64,000 nt of DNA, taken from assembly GCF_900109355.1 (NCBI RefSeq), contig NZ_FOBF01000005.1, positions 186,001-250,000 of the forward strand, in the 5' to 3' direction. This document shows positions 27,197 through 40,163 of this stretch, in pieces. The stretch is from Nonomuraea pusilla. Lineage in GTDB: Bacteria; Actinomycetota; Actinomycetes; Streptosporangiales; Streptosporangiaceae. The position numbers were made by a program, and so were the translations under genes. Each line of letters starts with the position of its first letter. Position 1 is the stretch's first letter. A model generated the notes under the pieces. The model searched no databases. It worked only from the letters and a program-made list of their open reading frames with translations, and had not been told where the DNA came from.

Positions 27197-27625
27197 GTGG
27201 GACGCCACAGGTCAGATCCGATGGGCCTCGCCCGCCTCGCGCTCGCCGTCCTGGCGGTCGGAGGCTTCGTGACGCTCCTGGTCATCGGCGCGCGGGCGCT
27301 GATCGGCTCGCTCGACACACCCGACCCCGCCGGGCGCGAGCATGTCTCCGCCGGCGGCACGCCGTCGGCCTCCGCCCAGGTGGCGACCGTACGCATCGAG
27401 TGCGTGGCCGACGTCTGCCCCCTCGTCACCGTCCGGGTGCCCGGCGGCGACGTGCTCCAGTACCGCGACATGAGCAGGGGCGAGGAGGTCAGCTACTTCG
27501 AGCCCGAACTCGACGTGGTGCTCAGCGACGCGGGCACCGTCCGCGTCACCGAGAACGGCAAACCGCGCGCCCAGGGCAGGCCGGGCGCGCGGGAGGCGTT
27601 CACAGTCCGAGGTCCCGCAGGGTGA
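27197..27625 (+). CDS. small single-pass membrane protein with RodZ-C-like extracellular domain
   Basis: A 142-residue protein. After about ten cytosolic residues comes a membrane helix (LARLALAVLAVGGFVTLLVIGARALIG), a short linker, and an 80-residue beta domain: VATVRIECVADVCPLVTVRVPGGDVLQYRDMSRGEEVSYFEPELDVVLSDAGTVRVTENG. The pattern of short strands with G-x-x-x-x-x-x-x-x-G turns resembles the RodZ C-terminal (DUF4115-like) domain, but similarity is weak and the two Cys may pair. TACAGT lies exactly seven bases upstream of the GTG start. It overlaps pyrE tail-to-tail by 26 bases. Confidence 0.6.
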   Translation: MGRHRSDPMGLARLALAVLAVGGFVTLLVIGARALIGSLDTPDPAGREHVSAGGTPSASAQVATVRIECVADVCPLVTVRVPGGDVLQYRDMSRGEEVSYFEPELDVVLSDAGTVRVTENGKPRAQGRPGAREAFTVRGPAG

Positions 27626-28133
27626 ACGCGCTGCGGTAGTCGAGCCCCTCCTCGGCCATCCTGGCCGCCGCGCCCCTGTCGACGATCGTCGCCACGGCCA
27701 CCACCTCGGCCCCCGCCTCCCTGAGCGCCGCCACGGCGGTCAGCGGCGAGGAGCCCGTCGTGGACGTGTCCTCCACGGCCAGCACCCGGCGGCCCTTCAC
27801 GTCCGGGCCCTCGATCCTGCGCTGCAGGCCGTGCGCCTTCTGCGCCTTGCGCACCACGAACGCGTCGAGCGCCCGGCCGCGCGCCGCCGCCGCGTGCAGC
27901 ATCGCCGTCGCCACCGGGTCAGCGCCCAACGTCAGGCCGCCCACGGCGTCGAAGTCGAGATCGGACGTCAGGTCGAGCATCACCCTGCCGACGAGGGGCG
28001 CGGCGACGCCGTCGAGCGTGATGCGCCGCAGGTCGAGATAGAAGTCGGCCTCCTGGCCCGAGGAGAGCGTCACCTTGCCGTGGACGACGGCCTTCTTCTG
28101 GATCTCCGCCAGCAGGTTGTCGCGGTCTGTCAT
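27600..28133 (-). CDS. pyrE: orotate phosphoribosyltransferase
   Basis: A 177-residue cytosolic type I PRTase that makes OMP from orotate and PRPP in pyrimidine synthesis. TLSSGQEADFYLDLRR binds orotate, and VRKAQKAHGLQRRIEG is the catalytic loop. VLAVEDTSTTGSSPLTAVAALREAGAEV is the PRPP motif; DTSTTGSS has the VEDTSTTG form usual in actinobacteria. On the minus strand TAAGCT lies seven bases before the ATG, indicating a leaderless transcript. Divergent from the fused sigma protein gene. Confidence 0.93.
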   Translation of the reverse strand: MTDRDNLLAEIQKKAVVHGKVTLSSGQEADFYLDLRRITLDGVAAPLVGRVMLDLTSDLDFDAVGGLTLGADPVATAMLHAAAARGRALDAFVVRKAQKAHGLQRRIEGPDVKGRRVLAVEDTSTTGSSPLTAVAALREAGAEVVAVATIVDRGAAARMAEEGLDYRSAFTLRDLGL

Positions 28134-28274
28134 GCGCCCAAGCTTATGGTCCCCCTCCCCGGCCGCCCGCAGGCACCCTGATCGCTCGGCGCGTAAAGAG
28201 GCGGTCGCGGTTTAGTCACCCGCCTGGCTGCGGAATGATTGCGTTCGGCAACACTGCGTAATCGTGAGGTAACC

Positions 28275-31200
28275 ATGAGTGTGGAAACGCCGCACAGCGA
28301 TGCGGACCTGCTCCAGGCCGTCCGGCAGGGCGACGCCGCCGCCTGGGGGCGGCTCCACCGGCGCCACGTCCGGGCGGGCCGCGCGCTGGCCGCGCAACTC
28401 GTCGGCGGCGTCCCCGAGGCCGAGGACGTCACCGCCGAGGCCTTCACCCGGATCCTCGACCTGGTCGGCAGGGGCGGAGGGCCGGAGTCCGCGTTCCGCG
28501 CCTACCTCCTCACCGCCGTACGCCGCACGATCGACACCCGCCTCCACGTCGGCCCCTCCTTCCACCAGGCCCCGCCGGGCCTGAGCGGCGGGGAGGCCAC
28601 CGCGAGGCAGCCGGGGCTTCCCGTCCGGGGGCACGAGGCTCTCCACGACCCCGGGGCGCCCCTCGTCGACCCGTCCCTCGCCGGGCTGGAGCACACCCTG
28701 ACGGCCAGGGCATACCTGCTGCTGCCCGAACGGTGGCAGGCCGTGCTCTGGCACACCGTCCTCGAACGCGCCCAGCCCCCCGACGTCGCCCCGCTGTTCG
28801 GCCTGCCGCCCAACGGCGTCGCCGCGCTCGCCTACCGGGCGCGCGAAGGGCTCCGCCAGGCGTACGTCCACCGCCACCTCGCCACCGGCCCCTGCCTCGG
28901 CTGCCGCACCGTGCTGGGCGAGATGTGCGCGTACGTACGGGGCAGCCTCCCCAAGCGCGACTCCCGTGCCGTGGACGAGCACGCGGCCACCTGCGAGGAG
29001 TGCCGCACGGTCCTGCTCGACCTCACCGACCTCGACAGCGGCCTCCACCAGGTGGTGGGCCCCTTGATCGCCGGCCCGGCCTACCCCGCTTACCTGGCCA
29101 CCCTCACCGCCCGGCCCACCCCCGAGGCCGCATCGGGAAAGCCCACCAAACCCCCGAGACGCTCCCGCACCCATGCGGAAGACCGCGCGGGAGACCCCAG
29201 CGACATGAGCCGTCGTGCGGGCACAGGCGCCGACACGACCACGCCTCCCCCATCACAGCCCGACAACAACGACCCAGAACACCAACCCACCCCCTCCCGC
29301 CTGTCCCGCCTCAAAACTCTCCGCCCCCGCAAACCCGCCGCCCAACCAGACCCCACCACCCCCCACCCCAAGCCCGAGCCGCCCTTCCCCGCCGTAACCG
29401 CGCGTGCCGAGCCCAGGCCCGACACGCAGGCAAACCCACAGCCGCCCGCCATCCACCTCCACCCAGAGCCCACAGACGTCCCTCACCTGCGCAGTCACGA
29501 CACTCCGGGCTCGCCCCACCAAAACCCAGCCGCCACCGACCGGAACGCCAACCACCCCAGCACACCCCAAACCCCCAGCCCGTTCCCCAACCCCAGCCAA
29601 CCTTCAGGCTGGGAGGACCCTCACCCCGACCACGCCACCAGCGAGCCTCCCAGTCGGCATGTCCCCTCCCAGTCGGTCGGCGCAGCCCAGCCGTACGGCT
29701 GCGACGTCTCGTCCCCTGGCCCCACCACCGACCACCTCTTGGACCGACCCACCCACCACATGACGGAGCACCATCGGGGCTCCTCCTGGACCAACGACGG
29801 CACCGTCCAGCACCCAGACCCACACACCCCTCCTCCGGGCACCGGAGTCACCGCCCAGCCGCACTGGGACAACACCGAGCCCTCCAGATGGGACGGCACC
29901 ACGGAGCCGTCCAGTTGGGACGGCAGCACCGAGCCGTCCAGAGGGGACAGCGCCGACGAGCCGTCCGGCTGGAACGGTGCAGGCGCGCCAAGCTGGGGCG
30001 TCGCTTCCCAGTACGGCGGAGTCGACAGGCCGTACAGACCGTATGAGCCGTCCGGCTGGGAGGCGGTTCCGCCCGGCTACGACACCAACCCTTCGCCCAG
30101 GTGGGACGCCTCCACCGGCATGGCAGGCGCGCCTCACGGCAGCGCACCCGACGTGCCCAACCGCAGCGCTCCCGACGGACCGTACGCCGACCCGGTGGGC
30201 CACCTTCACGGCGGTAGTGCCGACTCTCAACCGGGAGGAAGCGCCCCAGAGGCCATCGGATACGGCTGGAGCGTCGGAGGTGTAGGCGGCGAAGAGAGAA
30301 GCGGCGATGGCGTGAGCGGGATCGGCAGGAGCGCTGCAGATGCCGGCGGATCTGTCGCAAGTGCGCGAGGCTTCAGCGGATCTCTCGGAAGTGCGCGAGG
30401 TCTCAGCGGATCTGTCGGAAGTGTCGCTAGTGTCGGCGAATCTGGCGGAAGCACGGAAGGTACTGGTGGGAGCGGCCGGGGCTTCCCCGTCGAGAGCGCC
30501 GGCGCGGACACGCCGTCAGGCGGAGGTGCCGGGATGCCGCCTGGCGGCGCCGCAGGGACGCCCCCTGCTGGCGCCGGGATGCCGCCCGCTGGTGGTGCTG
30601 GGACGCCGCCAGGTGGGGGTGTTGGGATGCCGCCGGGTGGTGCTGAGATGCCGCCTGGTGGTGCTGGGACGCCGCCAGGTGGGGGTGCTGGAAGGCCACC
30701 TGGTGGTGCCGGGATGCCGCCCGGTGGTGGTGCCGGGATGCCGCCCGGTGGTGGTGCGATACCTCCTGACTCTGGGCGGCGGGCGCGGCGCTATCGCACC
30801 GTGCTGGTTGGGGCCACGGCGCTTGCCGCTGGCGTGGCTGCCGCGATCGTCCTGGCCCCGGGGGAGCTGCCGGTGATGCAGCCGCTTCGCGGGATGGCCG
30901 ACGAGGGGCCCGCCCCGGCGCACCTGACGTCGCCGCCACCGGCCGAGGAACCCATGCGCGTCCCCGCGCCGTCCAGGAAGAAGAAGGCGGGCAAGCCGCG
31001 CCTGCACGCGTCGATCGAGGCGGTCGGTGCGCTGGTGGGCGGGCGTCCCGGCATCGTCGGCATGCGGCTGCGCAACGACGGCAAGGGCCCCTCCGAGGAA
31101 CTGGACGCCGTCATCGACCTGCCGCCCGGCGTCACACCGGTCCAGCAGCCAGGGACACGACCCCAGCCTGCGGCTTTCCAGTCAGGCTCAGGTGGACGCA

Positions 31201-32762
31201 GCGGGCCCGCGGAGTGGGCGAGCCGCGCCCGCCCGACAGTCGGCCAGTCGGATCAGGGCGAAGGCGCCGCCTCGGCAAGCCTCGCGCCCTGGGCTCGTTC
31301 GATGTCCTCCTCCCCTGAGCCGGGCCTGAGCGGGAACGGCGCGGCAGTCCAGCGGGCGGCCTCGGAGGCCGTCCCGGGTGGAAAGAGCCGGTTCGCCCAC
31401 CCTGTCGCCTTCTCCGCCCAGTCGGGTCTGGGCGGGAACGGTGGGTCCGCGCAGTCGGGTCTGGGTGGGGACGGGGCGTCTGCTCGGTTGGGTCTGGGCG
31501 GGAATGGTGGGTCTGCTCAGTCGGGTCTGGGTGGGGACAAGGCGTTTGTTCAGTCTGGCGACTGGCGGGCTGACTCGGGTGGGAGTGTTCGGGCCGCCGG
31601 CCTTGGGCGGGGTGTGCGTGGGCTGGCGGCCGGGCGGGGGGTCGCGGGGGCCGGGGTGCCCTTGCTGGAGGCGGTGGGGGATGCCGACGGGTGGGTGTGC
31701 CGGCCCGTCGACGTGGGTGCGCGGTGCGGCCGGGCGGCGCTTCAGCCGGGTGAGTCCACCGCCGTGTTCCTGCGGGTCGTGGTCTCGGCCGAGGCGCCGC
31801 GCGCGGCAGGCCCGTCCGTACGGGTCGGGTCCGGTTCCCTCCGGGTCAGCGCGCGCGCTCAGGAGGGGGTGCGTACGGACGGGTCGCCGGCGAGGTTCGC
31901 CACCGAGGGGAGAGTGGACGTGAGGGCGATCGGCGGTTCGCTGTTGAGCTGCCCTGCGGCGAGCGCCGGGTGCGCGGAGGCGAGGCGGCGCGAGGGGATC
32001 CAGCGCGACAACGACCTGTGGCCGATGGCGGCGTTCGACGGGGACAAGGTGCGGAGCACACGGGCGTCCAGTTCGGCGGTGCTCGCGCTGCCCGCGAAGG
32101 GCGAGATCGTGTGGGCCGGGCTGTACTGGTCGGCGGCTGGCACGTCCGGCGGGTCGATCATGGTCAGGCCGCCGGGGCGCAGCAAGTACGTCATGGTGCA
32201 GTCGCAGCAGGTGACGGGGCACCAGCTGGCGTCGGTGCCGGTGTACCAGGCGTTCGCCGACGTCACGGCGATGGTGTCGGCCGCGCGTAAGAGCGGTACG
32301 TGGTGGGTGGCGGACGCGCCGCTGGCGGAGGGCGTGGGACGGTACGCGGGCTGGAGCCTGGTGGTGGTCACCACCGATCCCGGGCTTCCTTACAGCCGGG
32401 CGATGGTGCTCGACGCGGCGACCGTGGTCGGCGGGGAGGCCGGACCGGCGCGCATCCCGCTCGACGGTCTCGCCCCTGCCGCGTCGCCCGCCAGGATCGA
32501 GCTGGTGACCTGGGAGGGCGACGCCGACATCAAGGACGACCAGGTGTCGGCGGGCGGGGTCGCGCTCACGCCGCTGGGCGGCGACCGCGACCCGGGGAAC
32601 GTCTTCGACGGCTCCTCGAACGGGGCGACGGAGATGACTCCCGGCGTGGACGTGGACACGCTGGTGGCCGAGCTGGGCGACGATCCGGCCCTCACGATCA
32701 CGACGGACAAGGACGTCGTCCTCGTCGGCGTGGCGGCGGTCAGCGTGCGGGCACGTTCATGA
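28275..32762 (+). CDS. membrane-tethered ECF sigma factor fused to anti-sigma-like zinc motif and extracellular domain
   Basis: A 1495-residue protein in one frame. Residues about 9-75 are sigma-2 (DLLQAVRQGDAAAWGRLHRRHV, EAEDVTAEAFTRILDLV), and about 135-195 sigma-4 (LPERWQAVLWHTVLERAQPPDVAPLF). About 204-246 hold CLGC and HAATCEEC, the HxxxCxxC motif of zinc anti-sigma domains. Residues 270-840 are Pro/Ser/Gly-rich and repetitive, with GMPPGGA-type repeats at 752-832. One membrane helix is at 843-862. Outside lie a beta segment, AQSGLGGNGGS repeats (about 1047-1095) and a beta-rich domain (1240-1495; EIVWAGLYWSAAGTSGG, GWSLVVVTTDPGLPYSRAMVL). It would sense outside and hold its own sigma domain at the membrane. 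The ATG has GAGG upstream. Large ECF fusions with C-terminal extensions are known; the ligand is not. Confidence 0.8.
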   Translation: MSVETPHSDADLLQAVRQGDAAAWGRLHRRHVRAGRALAAQLVGGVPEAEDVTAEAFTRILDLVGRGGGPESAFRAYLLTAVRRTIDTRLHVGPSFHQAPPGLSGGEATARQPGLPVRGHEALHDPGAPLVDPSLAGLEHTLTARAYLLLPERWQAVLWHTVLERAQPPDVAPLFGLPPNGVAALAYRAREGLRQAYVHRHLATGPCLGCRTVLGEMCAYVRGSLPKRDSRAVDEHAATCEECRTVLLDLTDLDSGLHQVVGPLIAGPAYPAYLATLTARPTPEAASGKPTKPPRRSRTHAEDRAGDPSDMSRRAGTGADTTTPPPSQPDNNDPEHQPTPSRLSRLKTLRPRKPAAQPDPTTPHPKPEPPFPAVTARAEPRPDTQANPQPPAIHLHPEPTDVPHLRSHDTPGSPHQNPAATDRNANHPSTPQTPSPFPNPSQPSGWEDPHPDHATSEPPSRHVPSQSVGAAQPYGCDVSSPGPTTDHLLDRPTHHMTEHHRGSSWTNDGTVQHPDPHTPPPGTGVTAQPHWDNTEPSRWDGTTEPSSWDGSTEPSRGDSADEPSGWNGAGAPSWGVASQYGGVDRPYRPYEPSGWEAVPPGYDTNPSPRWDASTGMAGAPHGSAPDVPNRSAPDGPYADPVGHLHGGSADSQPGGSAPEAIGYGWSVGGVGGEERSGDGVSGIGRSAADAGGSVASARGFSGSLGSARGLSGSVGSVASVGESGGSTEGTGGSGRGFPVESAGADTPSGGGAGMPPGGAAGTPPAGAGMPPAGGAGTPPGGGVGMPPGGAEMPPGGAGTPPGGGAGRPPGGAGMPPGGGAGMPPGGGAIPPDSGRRARRYRTVLVGATALAAGVAAAIVLAPGELPVMQPLRGMADEGPAPAHLTSPPPAEEPMRVPAPSRKKKAGKPRLHASIEAVGALVGGRPGIVGMRLRNDGKGPSEELDAVIDLPPGVTPVQQPGTRPQPAAFQSGSGGRSGPAEWASRARPTVGQSDQGEGAASASLAPWARSMSSSPEPGLSGNGAAVQRAASEAVPGGKSRFAHPVAFSAQSGLGGNGGSAQSGLGGDGASARLGLGGNGGSAQSGLGGDKAFVQSGDWRADSGGSVRAAGLGRGVRGLAAGRGVAGAGVPLLEAVGDADGWVCRPVDVGARCGRAALQPGESTAVFLRVVVSAEAPRAAGPSVRVGSGSLRVSARAQEGVRTDGSPARFATEGRVDVRAIGGSLLSCPAASAGCAEARRREGIQRDNDLWPMAAFDGDKVRSTRASSSAVLALPAKGEIVWAGLYWSAAGTSGGSIMVRPPGRSKYVMVQSQQVTGHQLASVPVYQAFADVTAMVSAARKSGTWWVADAPLAEGVGRYAGWSLVVVTTDPGLPYSRAMVLDAATVVGGEAGPARIPLDGLAPAASPARIELVTWEGDADIKDDQVSAGGVALTPLGGDRDPGNVFDGSSNGATEMTPGVDVDTLVAELGDDPALTITTDKDVVLVGVAAVSVRARS

Positions 32763-32947
32763 TCCGATTTACTCCGAAATGGTACGGTTCGCGTGAATGG
32801 TCCGGCGTGGCGGCGGGCGGGGGTCGAATCGTCAGGATTAACCCTCGCGCGATCACCTGCTTTCATTACCCTGAGAGAGGGCCGCCGAGTCCGGTCTCTG
32901 ACGGTGCAGAGCCAGCAAGGTCGGACCACCAGGAAAGGGGCGGTTCA
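32763..32947 (+). other. 185-bp leader with small nested hairpins
   Basis: No gene. TACGGT at 32783 and TTACCC near 32868 could be -10 elements. Just before the next gene, GTCCG 32889-32893 pairs with CGGAC 32922-32926 and encloses CTCTG 32896-32900 / CAGAG 32907-32911, a two-helix element ending about 20 bases before the start codon. It may be a regulatory leader, but the stems are short. Confidence 0.3.
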
Positions 32948-34681
32948 GTGGATCGCTGTGCGCTGTTCGTGGACGCTGGCTATCTGCTGGCGGACGGGGC
33001 GATGGCCGTGCACGGCACTCGTCATCGCGAGGCCGTCTCCTGGGACTATCCAGGTCTGCTCCAGCTCATGAGCGACGTCTCCCGCGAGCGCACCGGCCTG
33101 CCGCTGCTGCGCTGCTACTGGTACGAGGCCACCGTCGAAGGCCGCCGCACCCCCGAACACGACGCGCTGGCCGACCTCCCCGGCCTCAAGCTGCGGCTCT
33201 CCCGCATCCGTCCCGGACGGCGCGAGGGCGTCGACGCGCAGGTGCACCGCGACCTCATGACGCTGGCCCGCAACAACGCCATCTGCGACGCGGTCGTGGT
33301 GAGCGGCGACGAGGACCTCGCCCAGGTGGTCTGCGACGCCCAGGACCTCGGCATCCGCGTCACCGTCGTCAACATCGCCTCCGACGACACCTGGGCGGCG
33401 TCGCGCACACTTCGGCAGGAGTGCGACGACCTGGTCGAGCTGGGCGGCACGCATCTGCGTCCATACGTCAGCCTGGTGTCGGGCGCGGCCGACCCGTCGA
33501 ACGCACGCCAACCCGTCAGCAACGGGCACGCCACCCACTCCCTGCCCCCGGCGTCGTCCTCGACGCCGATGATCTCGGGGTCGCCGTCGCTGCCGGGCTC
33601 CTCCCTGCCGAACTCCCTGCCGAACTCCCTGCCGAGTTCGCTGCCGAGCTCGCTGCCGAGTTCGTTGCCTGGTTCGCCGCAGAACTCGCTGCCCAGTTCG
33701 TTGCCGGGGTCGCTGCCTGCGGCTGCGTCGTCGGGCGGCGGGAGCCACGCCGCTCCGTCGTCGTCCTCGGCCTCCTCGTCCCCGGACTCGTCCTCCTCCC
33801 CGTCCTCGGCGTCTCCTTCGTCGTTGTCCTCGTCGTCGCAGGGGCACGGTGGAACGCACAGCGGCTCCGCCGGGGGCGCGCACAGCGGGAGCCACGCGGG
33901 CAGTCGCAGCGGCAGCCACGCCGGCGGCAGCCACAGCGCGGGGCAGAGCCAGGGCAGTCACAGCGCGGGGCAGGGCCAGACGCCGTCGTCCGACATGTCG
34001 GTGACGTCCGGGCTGGGCTCGTCGTCCACGCCGCCCGCGTTGCCCTCCTACTCCGGTTACCAGGCCGACCAGCCGTCGGGCTCCTCGCCGTCGTCGGCTC
34101 CCGTGACAGGGCCTGTTCAGAGCGGGTCGTCGTCGGGGTCCTCGGGCTCGTCGTCGGGGTCGCCGAGCACGGGGCAGTTCGCGGTGCAGTCCGGGAGCGG
34201 GGGGTACCAGGTCTCCCCGTCCGGAAGCGGGGCGTACCAGTCCGGGCAGTCGGGGAACGGGACGTACCAGTCGCCGCAGTCCGGGAGCGGTGGCTACCAG
34301 GTCCCACAGCCGGGGAGCGGCGGGTATCAGATCTCGTCGTCGGGCAGCGGGGCGTACTCGTCGGCGCAGCTCGGGCCGTACACCGGGCCACAGCCCGCCC
34401 CCGTCTCACCGCCGCCCGCCGCCACCTCGGGCGCCACCACCCTGGCCGACGCGGTGAAGGCCGCGCACCGGGAAGGGCACGACTTCGGGGAGTCCGTGGC
34501 GCGCGACGCGCCGGCGCTCTGGCTGGAAGCGGTGCTGGCGCGCAAGCCGCGCATGCCGTCCGACCTGGAGGCGCGCCTGCTGCAGGGCTCGTCGCTGCCG
34601 ATCGACTTCCTGCTGCACGACGAGGTCCGCCACGCCCTGCGGCGCGGCTTCTGGGACGCCCTCGAACGCGCCCGCCACTGA
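32948..34681 (+). CDS. NYN (PIN-like) RNase-domain protein with long disordered linker
   Basis: A 577-residue protein. Residues 1-165 are a NYN/LabA-type PIN-like nuclease fold with the acidic set in place: CALFVDAGYLLADG, GVDAQVHRDLMTLA and VVVSGDEDLAQVVCDAQDLG. This predicts metal-dependent RNase activity. Residues about 190-500 are Ser/Gly-rich with repeats such as SLPSSLP and GSGGYQ, probably disordered. The last 80 (TTLADAVKAAHREGHDFGESVARDAPALWLEAVLARKP) form a helical domain found on related actinobacterial NYN proteins. GTG start, with GGAAAGGGG seven bases upstream. It follows the fused sigma gene and could be cotranscribed or under its control (inference). Confidence 0.8.
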   Translation: MDRCALFVDAGYLLADGAMAVHGTRHREAVSWDYPGLLQLMSDVSRERTGLPLLRCYWYEATVEGRRTPEHDALADLPGLKLRLSRIRPGRREGVDAQVHRDLMTLARNNAICDAVVVSGDEDLAQVVCDAQDLGIRVTVVNIASDDTWAASRTLRQECDDLVELGGTHLRPYVSLVSGAADPSNARQPVSNGHATHSLPPASSSTPMISGSPSLPGSSLPNSLPNSLPSSLPSSLPSSLPGSPQNSLPSSLPGSLPAAASSGGGSHAAPSSSSASSSPDSSSSPSSASPSSLSSSSQGHGGTHSGSAGGAHSGSHAGSRSGSHAGGSHSAGQSQGSHSAGQGQTPSSDMSVTSGLGSSSTPPALPSYSGYQADQPSGSSPSSAPVTGPVQSGSSSGSSGSSSGSPSTGQFAVQSGSGGYQVSPSGSGAYQSGQSGNGTYQSPQSGSGGYQVPQPGSGGYQISSSGSGAYSSAQLGPYTGPQPAPVSPPPAATSGATTLADAVKAAHREGHDFGESVARDAPALWLEAVLARKPRMPSDLEARLLQGSSLPIDFLLHDEVRHALRRGFWDALERARH

Positions 34682-35249
34682 CCCCGTCCGCCGTTTCTCG
34701 CTGAGCAGGCCGCCGGGCTCCGTCACCATGACGGAGGCGCCACCCTGAGGCAGTGCCCCACCCGGCCCCGCGCCGATGAACTGCTGTACGTCCCCATGCC
34801 CTGACCCCCGCCCAGCGCCTCGTTCGTAACCGCCGCACCAGCACACGCCCCTGACCTGCGCTCAGCGCCTCGCAAAGCGGCCCGGCACATGCCCTCACCT
34901 GCACCGAACCCCTGACCGGGATCGAGGCCGGCCAGGCGACGCCATCACATCGGACCTCCCGCACCGACCCTGCGGCACCAGCGCGCCACATCGGGCCTAC
35001 CGCACCGGTTGGGTGGTGTCAGCGGCGGTGGCGGGCGTCTCGTACCGGTCGGGGGGCGTCAGCGGTCATGTGTGGCGTCCTGGACCGGTCGGGTGGTGGC
35101 AGTGCGGTGCGTTGGATTTCGGTTCCGGTTGGGCGGGGGGCATGGTCCGGTCAGGGGTGGCGGTGGACGGGGGTTGTGGGTGGGGGCGTCAGTGGGCTGC
35201 GGCTGGCTTTCGTACCGGGTGGGGGGCGTTGGTGTGGCGGGGGGTTGGG
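34682..35249. repeat. gene-free convergent region with degenerate 40-bp repeat
   Basis: No gene is supported here. From about 34946 to 35140 a degenerate unit recurs: ACCGG/TCCGG followed by a G-rich tract starts at 35004, 35044, 35084 and 35124, a spacing of exactly 40. A related CACATCGG unit recurs at 34946 and 34987. Before that, a CCAGCGCCTCG-like motif appears at about 34808 and 34858. The plus strand is C-rich before about 34990 and strongly G-rich after it. It may serve as a terminator zone for the two convergent operons. Confidence 0.5.
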
Positions 35250-35879
35250 TCAGGAGAGGGCGTCGAAGCCGGCGCGGAGGTGGGAGAGGCGTTCCGTGAG
35301 GTCGGTGAGGGGGGCCGAGAGCGCCGGGTCCTGTGACTTGCGGGCCAGTTCCTTCACCCGGGCCAGTTCGTCCTCGACGGCGGTGAGCCGGCGTGACAGC
35401 TCCGGCAGGATGGACGACTGGTCGCCCGCCCCGGGCGGTAGTTCGGTGTTGAGCCGGTCGCGCAGCATGGACGCCTGCTCCGCCAGCCGCTTGTTCATCG
35501 TGTACAGCTCGGCGAACACCGACACCTTGGCCCGCAGCACCCACGGGTCGAACGGCTTGGTGAGGTAGTCGACGGCGCCGGCCGCGTAGCCGCGGAAGGC
35601 GTAGTCGGGGGCGCTGTCGACGACCGTCAGGAAGATGATCGGGATGTTCTTGGTGCGTTCGCGCCGTTTGATGTGGGCGGCGGTCTCGAAGCCGTCCATG
35701 CCGGGCATGCGCACGTCGAGCAGGATGAGCGCGAACTCGGTGTTGAGCAGCGCCTTGAGCGCCTCCTCGCCGGACCTGGCGCGTACGGGCACCAGGTCCA
35801 GCGAGCTGAGGATGGCCTCGAGGGCGATGAGGTTCTCTTCCCGGTCGTCGACCAGGAGGATCTTGGCGCGGTCGGCCAT
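35250..35879 (-). CDS. response regulator with C-terminal coiled coil, OsaB-like
   Basis: A 209-residue protein. The receiver domain spans 1-125: KILLVDDREENL, the phospho-acceptor Asp55 in LILLDVRMPGMDGF, IIFLTVVDS and DYLTKPFD with the conserved Lys. The remaining 80 residues are helical and coiled-coil-like with no DNA-binding domain. This matches OsaB of Streptomyces, a regulator needed for osmoadaptation and encoded next to the OsaA kinase; gene order here is the same. It starts three bases after the kinase stop, so the two are cotranscribed. Output is presumably by protein interaction. Confidence 0.8.
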   Translation of the reverse strand: MADRAKILLVDDREENLIALEAILSSLDLVPVRARSGEEALKALLNTEFALILLDVRMPGMDGFETAAHIKRRERTKNIPIIFLTVVDSAPDYAFRGYAAGAVDYLTKPFDPWVLRAKVSVFAELYTMNKRLAEQASMLRDRLNTELPPGAGDQSSILPELSRRLTAVEDELARVKELARKSQDPALSAPLTDLTERLSHLRAGFDALS

Positions 35880-35882
35880 GGA

Positions 35883-40043
<4,161 letters not shown>

Positions 40044-40163
40044 GGGGCCTCCTTCACCCGCGGCTGGCTCCGGCGAGTGATGCAAGTCTGTCACGATCAG
40101 TAGCTCGTAGTCCTGTCCTTGGATTTACCCCAAGTCAACGGGAAGTGTGGTAGGCACGGGAGG

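Noticed and set aside
30529..30775. CRISPR-like or satellite array in the fused sigma gene
   Set aside because: The repeats are in frame, encode PPGGAG-type peptide repeats and have no unique spacers.
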